DNA of 64,000 bases from Streptomyces sp. NBC_00224 (GCF_041435195.1 NZ_CP108106.1:2666001-2730000); one strand, 5' to 3'. Counted from the stretch's first letter, positions 53,848 to 62,939 are shown. The notes: generated from the sequence alone by a model not told the origin. Numbers and translations are program-made.

Positions 53848-55283
53848 CGCGGCTGACGGCGCCAGGGGCCGGTGATGGCGAGCATGATGCCCGGATCCTG
53901 GATGTTGGCGAACAGGGTCCGCCCGTCCGGCGAGAAGGTCACGCCGGTGAACTCGCTGTACTCCGGGGCCTGTTCGGTGCCCTGGTTGAGCTCGTTGCGG
54001 GCGATCGGATACGTACGCCCGGAGTCGGTCGCGCCGAAGAGGTGCTGGATGCCCGCGCCGTCCTCGGCGATGACCAGACCGCCGTACGGCGACACGGTGA
54101 TGTTGTCCGGGCCGTCGAAGGCGCCGTCCTGGCCGGGCGCGGCGTTGACGCCGAGCAGCACCTTGAGGGTGAGGGTGCGACGGCGCGGGTCGTAGAACCA
54201 CACCTGGCCGTCGTGCTGGACCGGGGACTCCTCACGGGCGTACGAGGAGACGATGTACACGCCGCCGTCGCCCCACCACATGCCCTCCAGCTTGCGGGCG
54301 CGGGTGACGTCCTGGCCGGTGAACTGCTTGCGCACGGAGGTGGTGCGGGCGTCGCGGTCCGGCACGTCGACCCAGTCGACCCCGTACACCGTGCCGATCT
54401 TCGTGGCCCGTGAGAGGTCGTCGACGAACTGGCCGCCCGCGTCGAAGCACTTGGTGGCCTGGAGGACTCCGGCGTCGTCGGCCAGCGTGCGCAGCTTCCC
54501 GCGGCCGTGCTTGAAGCCGTGCGGCGGGGTCCAGCGATAGAGCAGGCCGTTGGGCCCCGAGGCGTCCTCGGTCAGGAAGAGGTGGCCGCGCCGGGGGTCG
54601 ACGACGACGGCCTCGTGGGCGTACCGGCCGAGCGCCTTGAGGGGCTTGGGGGCGCGGTTGGCGCGCCGGTCGTAGGGGTCGACCTCGAAGACATAGCCGT
54701 GGTCCTTGGTCATCCCGTTGGAGCCGGCCTTGTCCTCGGTCTCCTCGCAGGTCAGCCAGGTGCCCCAGGGGGTGGCGCCGCCCGCGCAGTTGGTGGAGGT
54801 GCCCGCTATGCCGACCCACTCCGCGACCGGGCCGCCGTGCGGGTGCACCTCGACGACGGTGCAGCCGCCGGACGCGGCCGGGTCGTACACCAGGCCCTCG
54901 GTGAGCGGCACCGGGTGCGGCCAGCTCTTGCGCGGGCCCTTCAGCTCGTGGTTGTTGACGAGCAGGGTGACGCCGCGCGGCCCTTCGAAGGCGGCGGTGC
55001 CGTCGTGGTTGGACGGGGTGATCTCGCCGGACTCCAGCTTGGTTACGCCGCTGTGGGTGACGATCCGGTACGAGAAGCCCTTCGGCAGCGCGAGTACGCC
55101 CTTGGGGTCGGGCAGCAGCGGGCCGTAGCCCGGCTCGTGGTGCCCGTGACCTGCGGCGCCGTACGCGTCCTCGGCGGCCAGCGCGCCCGGCGCCGTGGCC
55201 AGCGCCCCGACGGATCCGGTGAGGGCGACCCCGGCACCGGTGAGGGCGGAATTCCTGGCGAACTCCCTGCGGCTGAGCGACAT
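53844..55283 (-). CDS. PhoX-like (DUF839) secreted phosphatase with Tat signal
   Basis: A 479-residue exported protein of the alkaline phosphatase PhoX family, which uses calcium and iron. The N-terminus [23 protein letters not shown] is a twin-arginine signal. Family segments: [50 protein letters not shown]-type region replaced by [11 protein letters not shown], and [21 protein letters not shown], then [21 protein letters not shown]. The last two are strong PhoX marks. ATG at 55283 sets the Tat motif at the start; longer in-frame forms pass through repeat DNA. Confidence 0.88.
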   Translation of the reverse strand: MSLSRREFARNSALTGAGVALTGSVGALATAPGALAAEDAYGAAGHGHHEPGYGPLLPDPKGVLALPKGFSYRIVTHSGVTKLESGEITPSNHDGTAAFEGPRGVTLLVNNHELKGPRKSWPHPVPLTEGLVYDPAASGGCTVVEVHPHGGPVAEWVGIAGTSTNCAGGATPWGTWLTCEETEDKAGSNGMTKDHGYVFEVDPYDRRANRAPKPLKALGRYAHEAVVVDPRRGHLFLTEDASGPNGLLYRWTPPHGFKHGRGKLRTLADDAGVLQATKCFDAGGQFVDDLSRATKIGTVYGVDWVDVPDRDARTTSVRKQFTGQDVTRARKLEGMWWGDGGVYIVSSYAREESPVQHDGQVWFYDPRRRTLTLKVLLGVNAAPGQDGAFDGPDNITVSPYGGLVIAEDGAGIQHLFGATDSGRTYPIARNELNQGTEQAPEYSEFTGVTFSPDGRTLFANIQDPGIMLAITGPWRRQPR

Positions 55284-55389
55284 CGCGGGTCTCCTGACGG
55301 GGTTGCGGGGGGCGGGCCCAGGGTCCCGGTGGCGGGCGAACAGCGCAATAACACGGGGTGTCGCCCACCCCAACTCCCGCGCCCCGGGA

Positions 55390-55545
55390 GGCCGCCCTTC
55401 TGGGCGCGCAGTTCCCCGCGCCCCTAAAAATGCCGCTCCGCGGCAATCCCCTGGGCGCCCCGCAGGGGCGCATTCAGGGGCGCATTCAGGGGCGCATTCA
55501 GGGGCGCGGGGAACTGCGCGCCCAGCCACGCACGGTCCGCAGCCG
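55390..55545. repeat. Composite hairpin repeat with 12-bp tandem expansion
   Basis: Two inverted copies of the GCGCGGGGAACTGCGCGCCC module (about 55405-55430 and 55503-55530) flank ATGCCGCTCCGCGGCAATCC. Between them AGGGGCGCATTC is repeated three times in tandem (55464-55475, 55476-55487, 55488-55499). It lies downstream of the 55.6-57.0 kb gene and upstream of the PhoX-like gene, both leftward. Confidence 0.85.
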
Positions 55546-55568
55546 AACAGCCGCAACCACCCCAAGGA

Positions 55569-57008
55569 CTACGCCCGCGAGCGGGCCTTGAACGCCGCCT
55601 TGCGGGCCTCCTTGGCCACCTTCTTGTCCGGGTGCAGACGGCCCATCGCCTCCAGGACGTCCGCCGTCGCGGGGTGCTCCACCCGCCAGGCCGCGTCGAA
55701 GAAGCCGCTGTGCTGGCCGACCAGGCCCTCCACCAGGCCCTGGAGCTCCTCCAGGTCCCCGTCCACCGCCAGCTGCGCGGCGATCGTGTCCACGGCGAGC
55801 CAGAACACCATCGCCTCCGGCGGCGCGGGGACGTCCGCCGCGCCGCGCTCGGCGAGCCACACCCGGGCGAGGCCGCCCAGCTCCGCGTCGTCCAGGACCT
55901 CGCGCAGCGCGGGCTCGGCCTCGGGGCCGGTGAGGGCGAGCGCCTGCTGGCAGTGCAGGCGGCGCAGCGGGCCGCGCTCGTCCGAGCCGCGGGACGCCGC
56001 CAGCAACTCCCGTACGGCGGCCGGGAGTTCGTGCCGAGACAGCCACTGCTCGGTCTCGGCGCGGGCGGCCGCCTCCGGGTAGTACGCGATGCCGTCGAGC
56101 AGCACGTCCGCGCCCTTGTCCGCGAGGTCGCCGACGGCCGGCGCCTCGACGCCCGCCTCCAGCATCCGGGCCCGTACGCCGTAGAGGCCGAGCGGGGTGA
56201 GGCGGACCATGCCGTACCGGGCGACGTCCTCGTCGTCGACGGGCGGCGCGGGCTCCTCGCCCTCCTCGGCCATCAGCGCCTCGTCCACCGGCCGGTACTC
56301 CACCAGGCCGATCGGTTCGAGGAGGCGGAACTGGTCGTCGAGGCGCATCATCGCGTCCGACACCTGCTCCAGGATGTCGTCGGTGGGCTCCCCCATGTCG
56401 TCGGGGACGATCATCGACGCGGCGAGCGCGGGCAGCGGCACCGGGCCCTCGCCCGCGCCGCCCTCGGTCACGGTGAGCAGATACAGGTTGCCGAGCACGC
56501 CCTCCAGGAAGTCCGCCTCCGCCTGCGGGTCCCAGTCGAGCCGGTCGAAGTCGAGCTCGCCGTCGTCCCCGATGAGGTCGGCGAAGTCGTCGAGCACGGG
56601 GGCGGTCGCGTCCGCGAAGACCGCGTCGAAGGCGTCCAGCCAGGTGGTGAGGACGTCCTGCGGGGAGCCGGAGGTGAGCAGGGCGAGGCTCTCGCCCGTC
56701 GCGGCCGTGCCCTCGCCGTCCTCGTCCTCCGCGTCGGTGACGTCGACCAGGCCCGCGTCGACGGCGATCCGCCACGCCTCGCTCGCGTCCGCCGCGCCGT
56801 CGTCGTCGGCGGTGAGGCCCAGTGCCTCGGCCGCCGCGGGCAGTTGCTCCTCGACGAGCTCGCCCCCGGCGCCGACCCGGGTCGCGGGCCCGGCCCAGCG
56901 GGCGAGCCGGGCCGCGCGGGCGAGCAGCGGGGCGGCGAGCGCCGCCCGCGCGAGTTCGGCCTCGGAGTGCAGCCGCACCGGCGGCAGGGTGGGGCGGTCT
57001 CCGGACAT
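55569..57008 (-). CDS. Conserved hypothetical protein, acidic
   Basis: A 479-residue soluble protein without a signal peptide. It is strongly acidic, with Asp/Glu-rich stretches such as VTDAEDEDGEGTA (about 95-107) and a charged basic end (KKVAKEARKAAFKARSRA). The middle part may contain winged-helix-like segments (DDQFRLLEPIGLVEYRPVDEAL, VRLTPLGLYGVRARMLEAG), and the C-terminal third is helical and repeat-like. I do not recognise a function. The start ATG at 57008 is supported by the short upstream gap and GAGGAGTACG. Confidence 0.8.
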   Translation of the reverse strand: MSGDRPTLPPVRLHSEAELARAALAAPLLARAARLARWAGPATRVGAGGELVEEQLPAAAEALGLTADDDGAADASEAWRIAVDAGLVDVTDAEDEDGEGTAATGESLALLTSGSPQDVLTTWLDAFDAVFADATAPVLDDFADLIGDDGELDFDRLDWDPQAEADFLEGVLGNLYLLTVTEGGAGEGPVPLPALAASMIVPDDMGEPTDDILEQVSDAMMRLDDQFRLLEPIGLVEYRPVDEALMAEEGEEPAPPVDDEDVARYGMVRLTPLGLYGVRARMLEAGVEAPAVGDLADKGADVLLDGIAYYPEAAARAETEQWLSRHELPAAVRELLAASRGSDERGPLRRLHCQQALALTGPEAEPALREVLDDAELGGLARVWLAERGAADVPAPPEAMVFWLAVDTIAAQLAVDGDLEELQGLVEGLVGQHSGFFDAAWRVEHPATADVLEAMGRLHPDKKVAKEARKAAFKARSRA

Positions 57009-57336
57009 CTGTGGCGTACTCCTCGGGCGAAGCGATGTGATTCGAGAGACACCCAGCGTAGACGTATTTCACCGGGTATCGCCGCGCCCGGCGAGAGCCC
57101 GGGCCGGACCGCACGGCGGGTTCCGGCCGGGGCGGCGACGGTTGCGTACGGGAATCGCCGGGCGGCGTCCGGTCTCCCACGGCGGCCGGTTCATCCAGCC
57201 GTCAGATTCCGGCCACCCGGCGACCCTTGACAACTGCCCCGCTCAGCCAAGAGATTGACGCGCGTAGAACTTGCTGCACACCTGAGCAGCACCGCACCCG
57301 CACGTGCACCGATCCCTCATCTTCCGGAGTTCCTTG
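57009..57336. other. Non-coding gap between divergent hypothetical and nuclease genes
   Basis: The 328 bp hold the two divergent promoters. I see no coding frame with good codon use and no strong hairpin. GGAG at 57326-57329 is the likely ribosome site of the nuclease. A GTTCATCCAGC sequence near 57190 loosely resembles one half of an actinomycete PHO box but a proper second unit is missing. Confidence 0.4.
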
Positions 57337-59175
57337 ATGCCCGTTCCGAGATCCGCCGCCGTCTCCGCCGTCGTCGCCGCAGCGCTGGGCGCCGGTCTGC
57401 TCGCCGGCACCGCGGCGGCCGCGGCCGACCCGACCGCCCCCGCCCCGGCCCGCATCCACGACATCCAGGGCACGACCCGCACCTCGCCGCTGGCCGGCAA
57501 GCAGGTCGCGGAGGTGCCGGGCGTCGTCACGGGCGTGCGGACGTACGGCTCCTCGAAGGGCTTCTGGTTCCAGGACACCGCACCGGACGACAACCCGGCC
57601 ACCAGCGAGGGCGTCTTCGTCTTCACGGGCTCGGCCCCGACCGTGGCCGTGGGCGACGCGGTGCTGGTCTCCGGCACGGTCACCGAGTACGTCCCGGGCG
57701 GCCTGTCCTCCGGCAACCAGTCACTGACCCAGATATCGAAGCCGACCGTGGCGGTCGTCTCCCCGGGCAACGCGCTGCCCGCCCCGGTCACGGTGACGGC
57801 CCGTACCGTTCCCGGCCGCTACGCCCCGGCGGGCGACCCGGCCGCCGGCAACAGCGTCAACGGGCTGACCCTCCAGCCGAAGAAGTACGCCCTGGACTAC
57901 TACGAGTCCCTTGAGGGCATGAACGTCCGCATCGGCACCTCGCGGATCGTCGGCGCCACCGACCCGTACAGCGAGCTGTGGGTCACCGTGAAGCCGCGCG
58001 AGAACCGCACCGAGCGGGGCGGCTCGCTCTACTCGTCGTACGACGACCAGAACACCGGCCGCCTCCAGATCCAGAGCCTGGTGCCGGCCGCGCAGCAGCC
58101 CTTCCCCAAGGCGAACGTCGGTGACACGCTGACCGGCGCCACCGAAGGGCCGCTGGACTTCAACCAGTTCGGCGGGTACACGATCACCGCCCGTACGCTC
58201 GGCACGGTCAAGGACGGCGGCCTCAAGCGGGAGACCACCCGCAAGCAGCGCACCGGCGAGCTCGCGGTCGCCACGTACAACGTGGAGAACCTGGACCCGA
58301 GCGACCCGCAGGCCAAGTTCGACGCGCTGGCCGACGGTGTGGTCACCCACCTCGCCTCGCCCGACATCGTGGCCCTGGAGGAGATCCAGGACAACAACGG
58401 CGCCAAGAACGACGGCACGGTCGACGCGTCCGCCACCCTCAAGAAGTTCACGGACGCGATCGTCGCCAAGGGCGGTCCCGCCTACCAGTGGCGCTCGATC
58501 GACCCCGAGAACCTCAAGGACGGCGGCGAGCCCGGCGGCAACATCCGCCAGGTGTTCCTCTTCAACCCGGCGCGGGTCTCGTTCACCGACCGCCCCGGCG
58601 GCGACTCCAGGACCGCCGTCGCCGTCACCGGCACCAAGGGCCGCCCGGCCCTGACCCTCTCCCCCGGCCGTATCGACCCGGCGAACCCGGCGTGGGCGGA
58701 CAGCCGCAAGCCGCTCGCGGGCGAGTTCGTCTTCAAGGGGCAGACGGTCTTCGTCATCGCCAACCACTTCGCCTCCAAGGGCGGCGACGAGGGCCTGGCC
58801 TCGCAGCACCAGCCGGTGCCGCGCTCCTCCGAGGCCAAGCGGCTGCTCCAGGCGCAGGCCGTCAACGGCTTCGTGAAGCAGATCCTCGCGGTCGACAAGC
58901 ACGCCCGGGTGCTCGCACTCGGCGACATCAACGACTTCGACTTCTCGGGCACCACCAAGGCCCTGGAGGACGGCGGCGCGCTGCGCTCGGCGTTCCGCAC
59001 GCTGCCGAAGAAGGAGCGTTACTCCTACGTGTACCAGGGCAACACCCAGGTGCTCGACCAGATCCTGACCAGCCCGGGCGTCCGCGGCTTCGACTACGAC
59101 AGCGTGCACATCAACGCCGAGTTCTCGGACCAGAACAGCGACCACGACCCGCAGGTCATCCGCTTCCGCCCGTAG
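57337..59175 (+). CDS. Secreted endonuclease/exonuclease/phosphatase family protein (ExeM/NucH-like nuclease)
   Basis: A 612-residue exported protein. Signal peptide MPVPRSAAVSAVVAAALGAG with cleavage near TAAAAADP. Residues about 40-300 include an OB-fold-like region (IHDIQGTTRTSPLAGKQVAEVPGVV) found in ExeM/NucH extracellular nucleases. The catalytic EEP domain (about 310-612) shows ATYNVENLDPSD, PDIVALEEIQDNNG (metal-binding Glu), ALGDINDFDFSGT and NSDHDPQVIRF. It probably degrades extracellular DNA to recover phosphate. ATG at 57337 gives a proper signal peptide; GTG 57304 is an alternative. Confidence 0.92.
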   Translation: MPVPRSAAVSAVVAAALGAGLLAGTAAAAADPTAPAPARIHDIQGTTRTSPLAGKQVAEVPGVVTGVRTYGSSKGFWFQDTAPDDNPATSEGVFVFTGSAPTVAVGDAVLVSGTVTEYVPGGLSSGNQSLTQISKPTVAVVSPGNALPAPVTVTARTVPGRYAPAGDPAAGNSVNGLTLQPKKYALDYYESLEGMNVRIGTSRIVGATDPYSELWVTVKPRENRTERGGSLYSSYDDQNTGRLQIQSLVPAAQQPFPKANVGDTLTGATEGPLDFNQFGGYTITARTLGTVKDGGLKRETTRKQRTGELAVATYNVENLDPSDPQAKFDALADGVVTHLASPDIVALEEIQDNNGAKNDGTVDASATLKKFTDAIVAKGGPAYQWRSIDPENLKDGGEPGGNIRQVFLFNPARVSFTDRPGGDSRTAVAVTGTKGRPALTLSPGRIDPANPAWADSRKPLAGEFVFKGQTVFVIANHFASKGGDEGLASQHQPVPRSSEAKRLLQAQAVNGFVKQILAVDKHARVLALGDINDFDFSGTTKALEDGGALRSAFRTLPKKERYSYVYQGNTQVLDQILTSPGVRGFDYDSVHINAEFSDQNSDHDPQVIRFRP

Positions 59176-59176
59176 G

Positions 59177-59899
59177 TCACCCGGCCGGGGTGACGGTCAG
59201 CGCCGGAAGGTAGCGCGTCACCCCGCCACCGGTCACACCCGGGTAGTTCTGCACCCGGGCCCACTGCGGGGTCTTCGAGCCGACCCCGTCGCTGCCCGCG
59301 GCCAGCGCGTCGATGTGGGCCCGCTCGCTCTCCCACTCGGCGTAGTTGAGGACACGGGTGCCGTCCAGGCTCGCGTGGAAGTGCGCGGAGATGCCGCCGG
59401 GCGGCAGGTCCGGGTCGGTGTCGAGGGCCTCGAAGACGCCGTCCACCCAGGCGCGCTGGCGGTCCGGGTCCGGTCCTTCGAACTCGACGTCGACGATCAC
59501 GATGCAGCCGGGCGTACGGGGGTCGCCCGGCTGCGGGCCGCCGCTGCGGTAGAGCTCGTACGAGTGCAGGCCCGCGCGCTCGATGCCGGGGACGGCCGCG
59601 TCGATCTCGGCGTTGCGGCCGTCCCGGAACCGCCGGAAGAAGTCCTGGTAGGCCGCCTCGCTCTGCCACTGCGAGTAGTGCAGGAGCGCGTCGCCGTCGG
59701 TGCCGGTGTAGACGCTGTACGAGAGCAGGCCCACATCCGGCCAGTCCCGGCTGCCCCACGCCTTGGCGATCGCCTCGACGGCGGCCCGCTGCCGCTCGGG
59801 GCCGCCCATGCGCCAGACGCTGGACTTGACGACGCCGACGCCGGGGCGGCGGAGGTCGGGCAGGGCGTCGAACTTCACGTCGGTGGGAGTGGCGGACAT
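59177..59899 (-). CDS. Antibiotic biosynthesis monooxygenase-like protein, probable SoxR target (EcaC-like)
   Basis: A 240-residue protein with two ferredoxin-like ABM-type halves: VVKSSVWRMGGPERQRAAVEAIAKAW with LLSYSVYTGTDGDALLHYSQW, and CIVIVDVEFEGPDPDRQRAWVDGVFEAL with FHASLDGTRVLNYAEWES. In Streptomyces coelicolor a monooxygenase-like gene near the dapA region is, from memory, a SoxR regulon member. A SoxR-box-like promoter lies 50 bp upstream here. ATG at 59899 follows GGAG. The stop lies one base after the convergent nuclease stop. Confidence 0.85.
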   Translation of the reverse strand: MSATPTDVKFDALPDLRRPGVGVVKSSVWRMGGPERQRAAVEAIAKAWGSRDWPDVGLLSYSVYTGTDGDALLHYSQWQSEAAYQDFFRRFRDGRNAEIDAAVPGIERAGLHSYELYRSGGPQPGDPRTPGCIVIVDVEFEGPDPDRQRAWVDGVFEALDTDPDLPPGGISAHFHASLDGTRVLNYAEWESERAHIDALAAGSDGVGSKTPQWARVQNYPGVTGGGVTRYLPALTVTPAG

Positions 59900-59948
59900 G
59901 GCGGTCTCCTGGTGATCGTCGCGGTGCTGTGCTGCGTTGACGATCACC

Positions 59949-59979
59949 ATCCTGAAACGTCAAGGTCACTTGAGGTCAA
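59949..59979 (-). promoter_or_regulatory. SoxR-type promoter of the monooxygenase-like gene
   Basis: Reading leftward: -35 TTGACC (59979-59974), a 19-bp spacer, and -10 CAGGAT (59954-59949). The long spacer is diagnostic of MerR/SoxR-activated promoters. The spacer overlaps CCTCAAGTGACCTTGACG (59975-59958), an imperfect palindrome close to the SoxR consensus CCTCAAGTTAACTTGAGG. Confidence 0.75.
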
Positions 59980-59997
59980 GGACGGACAGAGGCCCTC

Positions 59998-60690
59998 TCA
60001 GTCCTTGTGCAGCCAGTCCCCCTGTCGGGGGTCCCCGTTGTCGCCGAGCCGCACCAACTCGCTCTGGAACCAGTCGAGCCGGGCCTGGAGCAGCGCCGCC
60101 TCCGCGACCAGCTCCGGGAAGGTCCGGCCGGGCTCGGGGGCGCCCGCGTCGACGGCGGGCGCGGCCAGGACCTTCAGCCCCGCGCCGCCGCGCCGGGCGA
60201 AGTCGTCGAACGCCACGGTCGCGCGCGACCCCGCGCACACCGCGCAGACCGGCTCCACGACCCGCCACCCGGGCCGCCCCCGGCCCGCGTCGGCGAGGCC
60301 GGTCGCCCGCCGTCGACAGCGGCACGGCCCGGCCGTGGCGATGCCCACCCGCTGGCGGGCGTAGCGCATCCCGCGCTCGAACCGGATGTAGCGCCCGAGC
60401 ACCGCCACTTCGAGCAGCAGCGCCCCTCGGTGCTCGGCCGTGCAGGTCAACGCCTCGGCCTCGGCGCGCGCGTGCAGACAGTGGAAGCCGCAGTCGCAGA
60501 GCCTGGACGGCGAGCGGTGGCGCCGCCCGTAGGCGCAGTGGGCGTCGTCGAGGACGCCGTAGGGCAGGGCGGCGCCCAGCGAGATGCCGAGGAATCCGGC
60601 CCGGGAACCGTCCTGGGAGAGCGCCGCGTGGGCGATCTTGTAGCCGGTGGGCGGCTCCGTCGGGCGTTCCTCGGGGAGCCGCAGCCTCAT
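59998..60690 (-). CDS. Hypothetical Cys-rich protein
   Basis: A 230-residue soluble protein that I do not recognise. Cysteines occur in clusters that could bind zinc: LCDCGFHCLHA (about residues 62-72), CRCRR and CAVCAG. The N-terminus is MRLRLPEERPTEPPTGYKIAHAALSQ and the C-terminus is helical (LLQARLDWFQSELVRLGD). The ATG at 60690 overlaps the stop of a 47-residue upstream gene (ATGA), so the two are translationally coupled. No neighbouring gene hints at a role. Confidence 0.75.
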   Translation of the reverse strand: MRLRLPEERPTEPPTGYKIAHAALSQDGSRAGFLGISLGAALPYGVLDDAHCAYGRRHRSPSRLCDCGFHCLHARAEAEALTCTAEHRGALLLEVAVLGRYIRFERGMRYARQRVGIATAGPCRCRRRATGLADAGRGRPGWRVVEPVCAVCAGSRATVAFDDFARRGGAGLKVLAAPAVDAGAPEPGRTFPELVAEAALLQARLDWFQSELVRLGDNGDPRQGDWLHKD

Positions 60691-60830
60691 CGGCCCGCCG
60701 TCACCTCGGCCGGGCCCGCGGCCTGGATCTCCGCCGGGACCTCCTCGGGCACGGGCGGCGCCTCGTTCCGTACGACATCCTCGGGCTGTTCCTCCGCGAC
60801 ACCAGTGGCGAGAGCCTTGCCGAGCTTCAT
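60687..60830 (-). CDS. Small hypothetical protein coupled to the Cys-rich gene
   Basis: A 47-residue acidic peptide, MKLGKALATGVAEEQPEDVV then Pro/Glu/Ala-rich sequence. The ATG at 60830 has an excellent ribosome site, GGAGGT, 5 bases upstream; a longer frame to 60872 lacks one. The stop overlaps the next start by ATGA. Low complexity and no signal peptide; function unknown. The 177 bp upstream, towards dapA, hold both promoters but no clear boxes. Confidence 0.65.
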   Translation of the reverse strand: MKLGKALATGVAEEQPEDVVRNEAPPVPEEVPAEIQAAGPAEVTAGR

Positions 60831-61007
60831 GACGACCTCCGACAGTACGACGGTACGGACATGAACGGACACACCGGTCTCTCATCGTGACGTACGCCCT
60901 CGCGGCCGCCAAGAGCGCCTGCGCACCCAACACTTCAGCGATGCTGTTGATGAACCGAAAGCAAATCTAAGTAGACCTTCACGCTTACTTCGGCCCAGAC
61001 TTCGCGA

Positions 61008-61877
61008 ATGAACACTCCCCGCCCTTTCGGGCGCGCACTTTGCGCCATGATCACTCCCTTCACCGCCGACGACCGCCTCGACCTCGACCACGCGCGGCGG
61101 CTGGCGGCGCACCTGGTCGCCGAGGGCTGCGACGGCCTGGTGCTCAGCGGCACCACGGGCGAGTCGCCCACCACGACCGACGCCGAGAAGGCGGCGCTGG
61201 TACGGGCGGTGCGCGAGGAGGTCGGGACGGACATCCACGTCCTGGCCGGGGTCGGCACCGCCTCCACCCGGCACACCGTGGAGCTGGCCCGACAGGCCGA
61301 AGAGGCGGGCGCGAACGGCCTGTTGGTGGTCTCGCCGTACTACAGCCGCCCGCCGCAGGACGCGGTGGAGGCGCACTTCCGCACGGTGGCCGACGCCACG
61401 GGGCTCCCTGTGATGCTCTACGACATCCCCGGCCGGACGGGGGTGCGGATCGGAACGGAGTCGCTGCTGCGCCTGGCGGAGCACGACCGAATCGTGGCGG
61501 TCAAGGACTGCGCGTACGACCTGCTCGCCTCCACCAAGGTCATCGGCCGCACCTCGCTGGCGTACTACTCGGGCTGCGAGGAGACGAACCTGCCGCTGTA
61601 CGCGGTAGGGGGCGCGGGCTATGTGAGCACGGTGGCGAACGTGGTCCCGGCCCTGATGCGGGCCCCACTGGACGCCTACGACAAGGGCGATGTGGCGGAG
61701 GCGACCCGCCTCAACCACCTCACGCTCCCGCTGTCGGAACTGATGATGGCGAGCGGCCTACCGGGCACGGTGACGACGAAGGCGCTGCTGAACAATCCAG
61801 TCCGCGAACCCTTGCAACCCGCGACCCCGGAGCAGGTCGCCGTGTTGCAAAAGGCATACGCCGACCTGCTCTCTTAG
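61008..61877 (+). CDS. dapA: 4-hydroxy-tetrahydrodipicolinate synthase DapA
   Basis: Condenses pyruvate with aspartate semialdehyde in the diaminopimelate/lysine pathway. The 289-residue class I aldolase has GLVLSGTTGESPTTTDAEK, VVSPYYSRPPQDAV with the conserved Tyr, LYDIPGRTGVRI and the Schiff-base Lys166 in IVAVKDCAYD. No clear ribosome site precedes the ATG at 61008; a second ATG at 61047 is closer to the family start. The stop codon TAG falls at the edge of dispersed repeat. Convergent with dapD. Confidence 0.93.
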   Translation: MNTPRPFGRALCAMITPFTADDRLDLDHARRLAAHLVAEGCDGLVLSGTTGESPTTTDAEKAALVRAVREEVGTDIHVLAGVGTASTRHTVELARQAEEAGANGLLVVSPYYSRPPQDAVEAHFRTVADATGLPVMLYDIPGRTGVRIGTESLLRLAEHDRIVAVKDCAYDLLASTKVIGRTSLAYYSGCEETNLPLYAVGGAGYVSTVANVVPALMRAPLDAYDKGDVAEATRLNHLTLPLSELMMASGLPGTVTTKALLNNPVREPLQPATPEQVAVLQKAYADLLS

Positions 61878-61925
61878 GGGCGCGGGGAACTGCGCGACCA
61901 GCCCACGACGGCCCGCAGTCGACAA
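61873..61925. repeat. Short hairpin repeat between convergent dapA and dapD
   Basis: Single-module copy: CTTAGGGGCGCGGGGAACTG followed by CGCGACCAGCCCACGACGGC and CCGCAG. It starts within the dapA stop codon and fills most of the 66-bp gap between converging genes. Confidence 0.8.
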
Positions 61926-61943
61926 CGCGCCCCCTCAAGACCC

Positions 61944-62939
61944 TCAGTTGTGCGCGTGCAGAATCTCGTTCAGCCCGCCCCACACGGCATTGTTCGGCCG
62001 AGCCTCAACCGCACCCGTGACCGAGTTCCGCCGGAACAGGATGTTCGACGCACCCGAAAGCTCACGAGCCTTCACGATCTGCCCGTCCGGCATGGTCACC
62101 CGCGTACCGGCGGTGACGTACAGCCCGGCCTCGACGACGCACTCGTCACCGAGCGCGATCCCCACCCCGGCCTCCGCGCCGACCAGGCACCGCTCACCGA
62201 TGACGATACGGACGTTGCCGCCCCCGGACAGCGTGCCCATGGTGGACGCGCCGCCGCCGATGTCGGAGCCGTTGCCGACGACGACACCGGCGGAGATGCG
62301 GCCCTCGACCATCGACGTGCCCAGCGTGCCCGCGTTGAAGTTCACGAAGCCCTCGTGCATCACGGTGGTGCCCTCGGCCAGGTGGGCGCCGAGGCGCACC
62401 CGGTCGGCGTCGGCGATGCGGACGCCCTTGGGGGCCACGTAGTCCGTCATGCGCGGGAACTTGTCGATGGACGTCACCTGGAGGTGCAGCCCGGCGGCGC
62501 GGGCGTTCAGGCGCACCTTCTCGATGTCGTCGACGGCGACCGGGCCGAGCGAGGTCCAGGCGACGTTGGCGAGCAGGCCGAAGAGGCCGTCCAGGTTCTG
62601 GCCGTGCGGCTTGACCAGGCGGTGCGAGAGCAGGTGCAGACGCAGATACGCGTCGTGCGCGTCCAGCGGCTTGTCGTCGAGCGAGGCGATGACCGTACGG
62701 ACGGCGACGACCTCGACACCCCGGCGCTCGTCGACGCCGAGGGCGTCGGCCGCGCCCTTGCCGACGAGGGCGAGGGCCTGGTCGGCGGTGAGCCGCTCGG
62801 TGCCGGCCGGGCCGGGCTCTTCGACGAGCTCGGGGGCGGGGAACCAGGTGTCGAGAACGGTGCCGTCGCCGGCGAGGGTGGCGAGGCCGGCGGCGACGGC
62901 GCCGGTGGAGCGAGAAGCAGTAGCAGTCGTGTCGGTCAT
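61944..62939 (-). CDS. dapD: Tetrahydrodipicolinate N-succinyltransferase DapD
   Basis: Transfers succinyl from succinyl-CoA to tetrahydrodipicolinate, the branch-committing step of the succinylase route to diaminopimelate and lysine. The 331-residue protein is the long actinobacterial type: N-terminal domain up to about 170, then a left-handed beta-helix of hexapeptide repeats ([40 protein letters not shown]). ATG at 62939 gives [11 protein letters not shown]. It converges with dapA, giving two separate steps of one pathway side by side. Confidence 0.95.
   Translation of the reverse strand: MTDTTATASRSTGAVAAGLATLAGDGTVLDTWFPAPELVEEPGPAGTERLTADQALALVGKGAADALGVDERRGVEVVAVRTVIASLDDKPLDAHDAYLRLHLLSHRLVKPHGQNLDGLFGLLANVAWTSLGPVAVDDIEKVRLNARAAGLHLQVTSIDKFPRMTDYVAPKGVRIADADRVRLGAHLAEGTTVMHEGFVNFNAGTLGTSMVEGRISAGVVVGNGSDIGGGASTMGTLSGGGNVRIVIGERCLVGAEAGVGIALGDECVVEAGLYVTAGTRVTMPDGQIVKARELSGASNILFRRNSVTGAVEARPNNAVWGGLNEILHAHN

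Noticed and set aside
57190..57215. A PHO box upstream of the secreted nuclease
   Set aside because: Only one half resembles the 11-bp PhoP repeat unit; the required second direct unit does not match.
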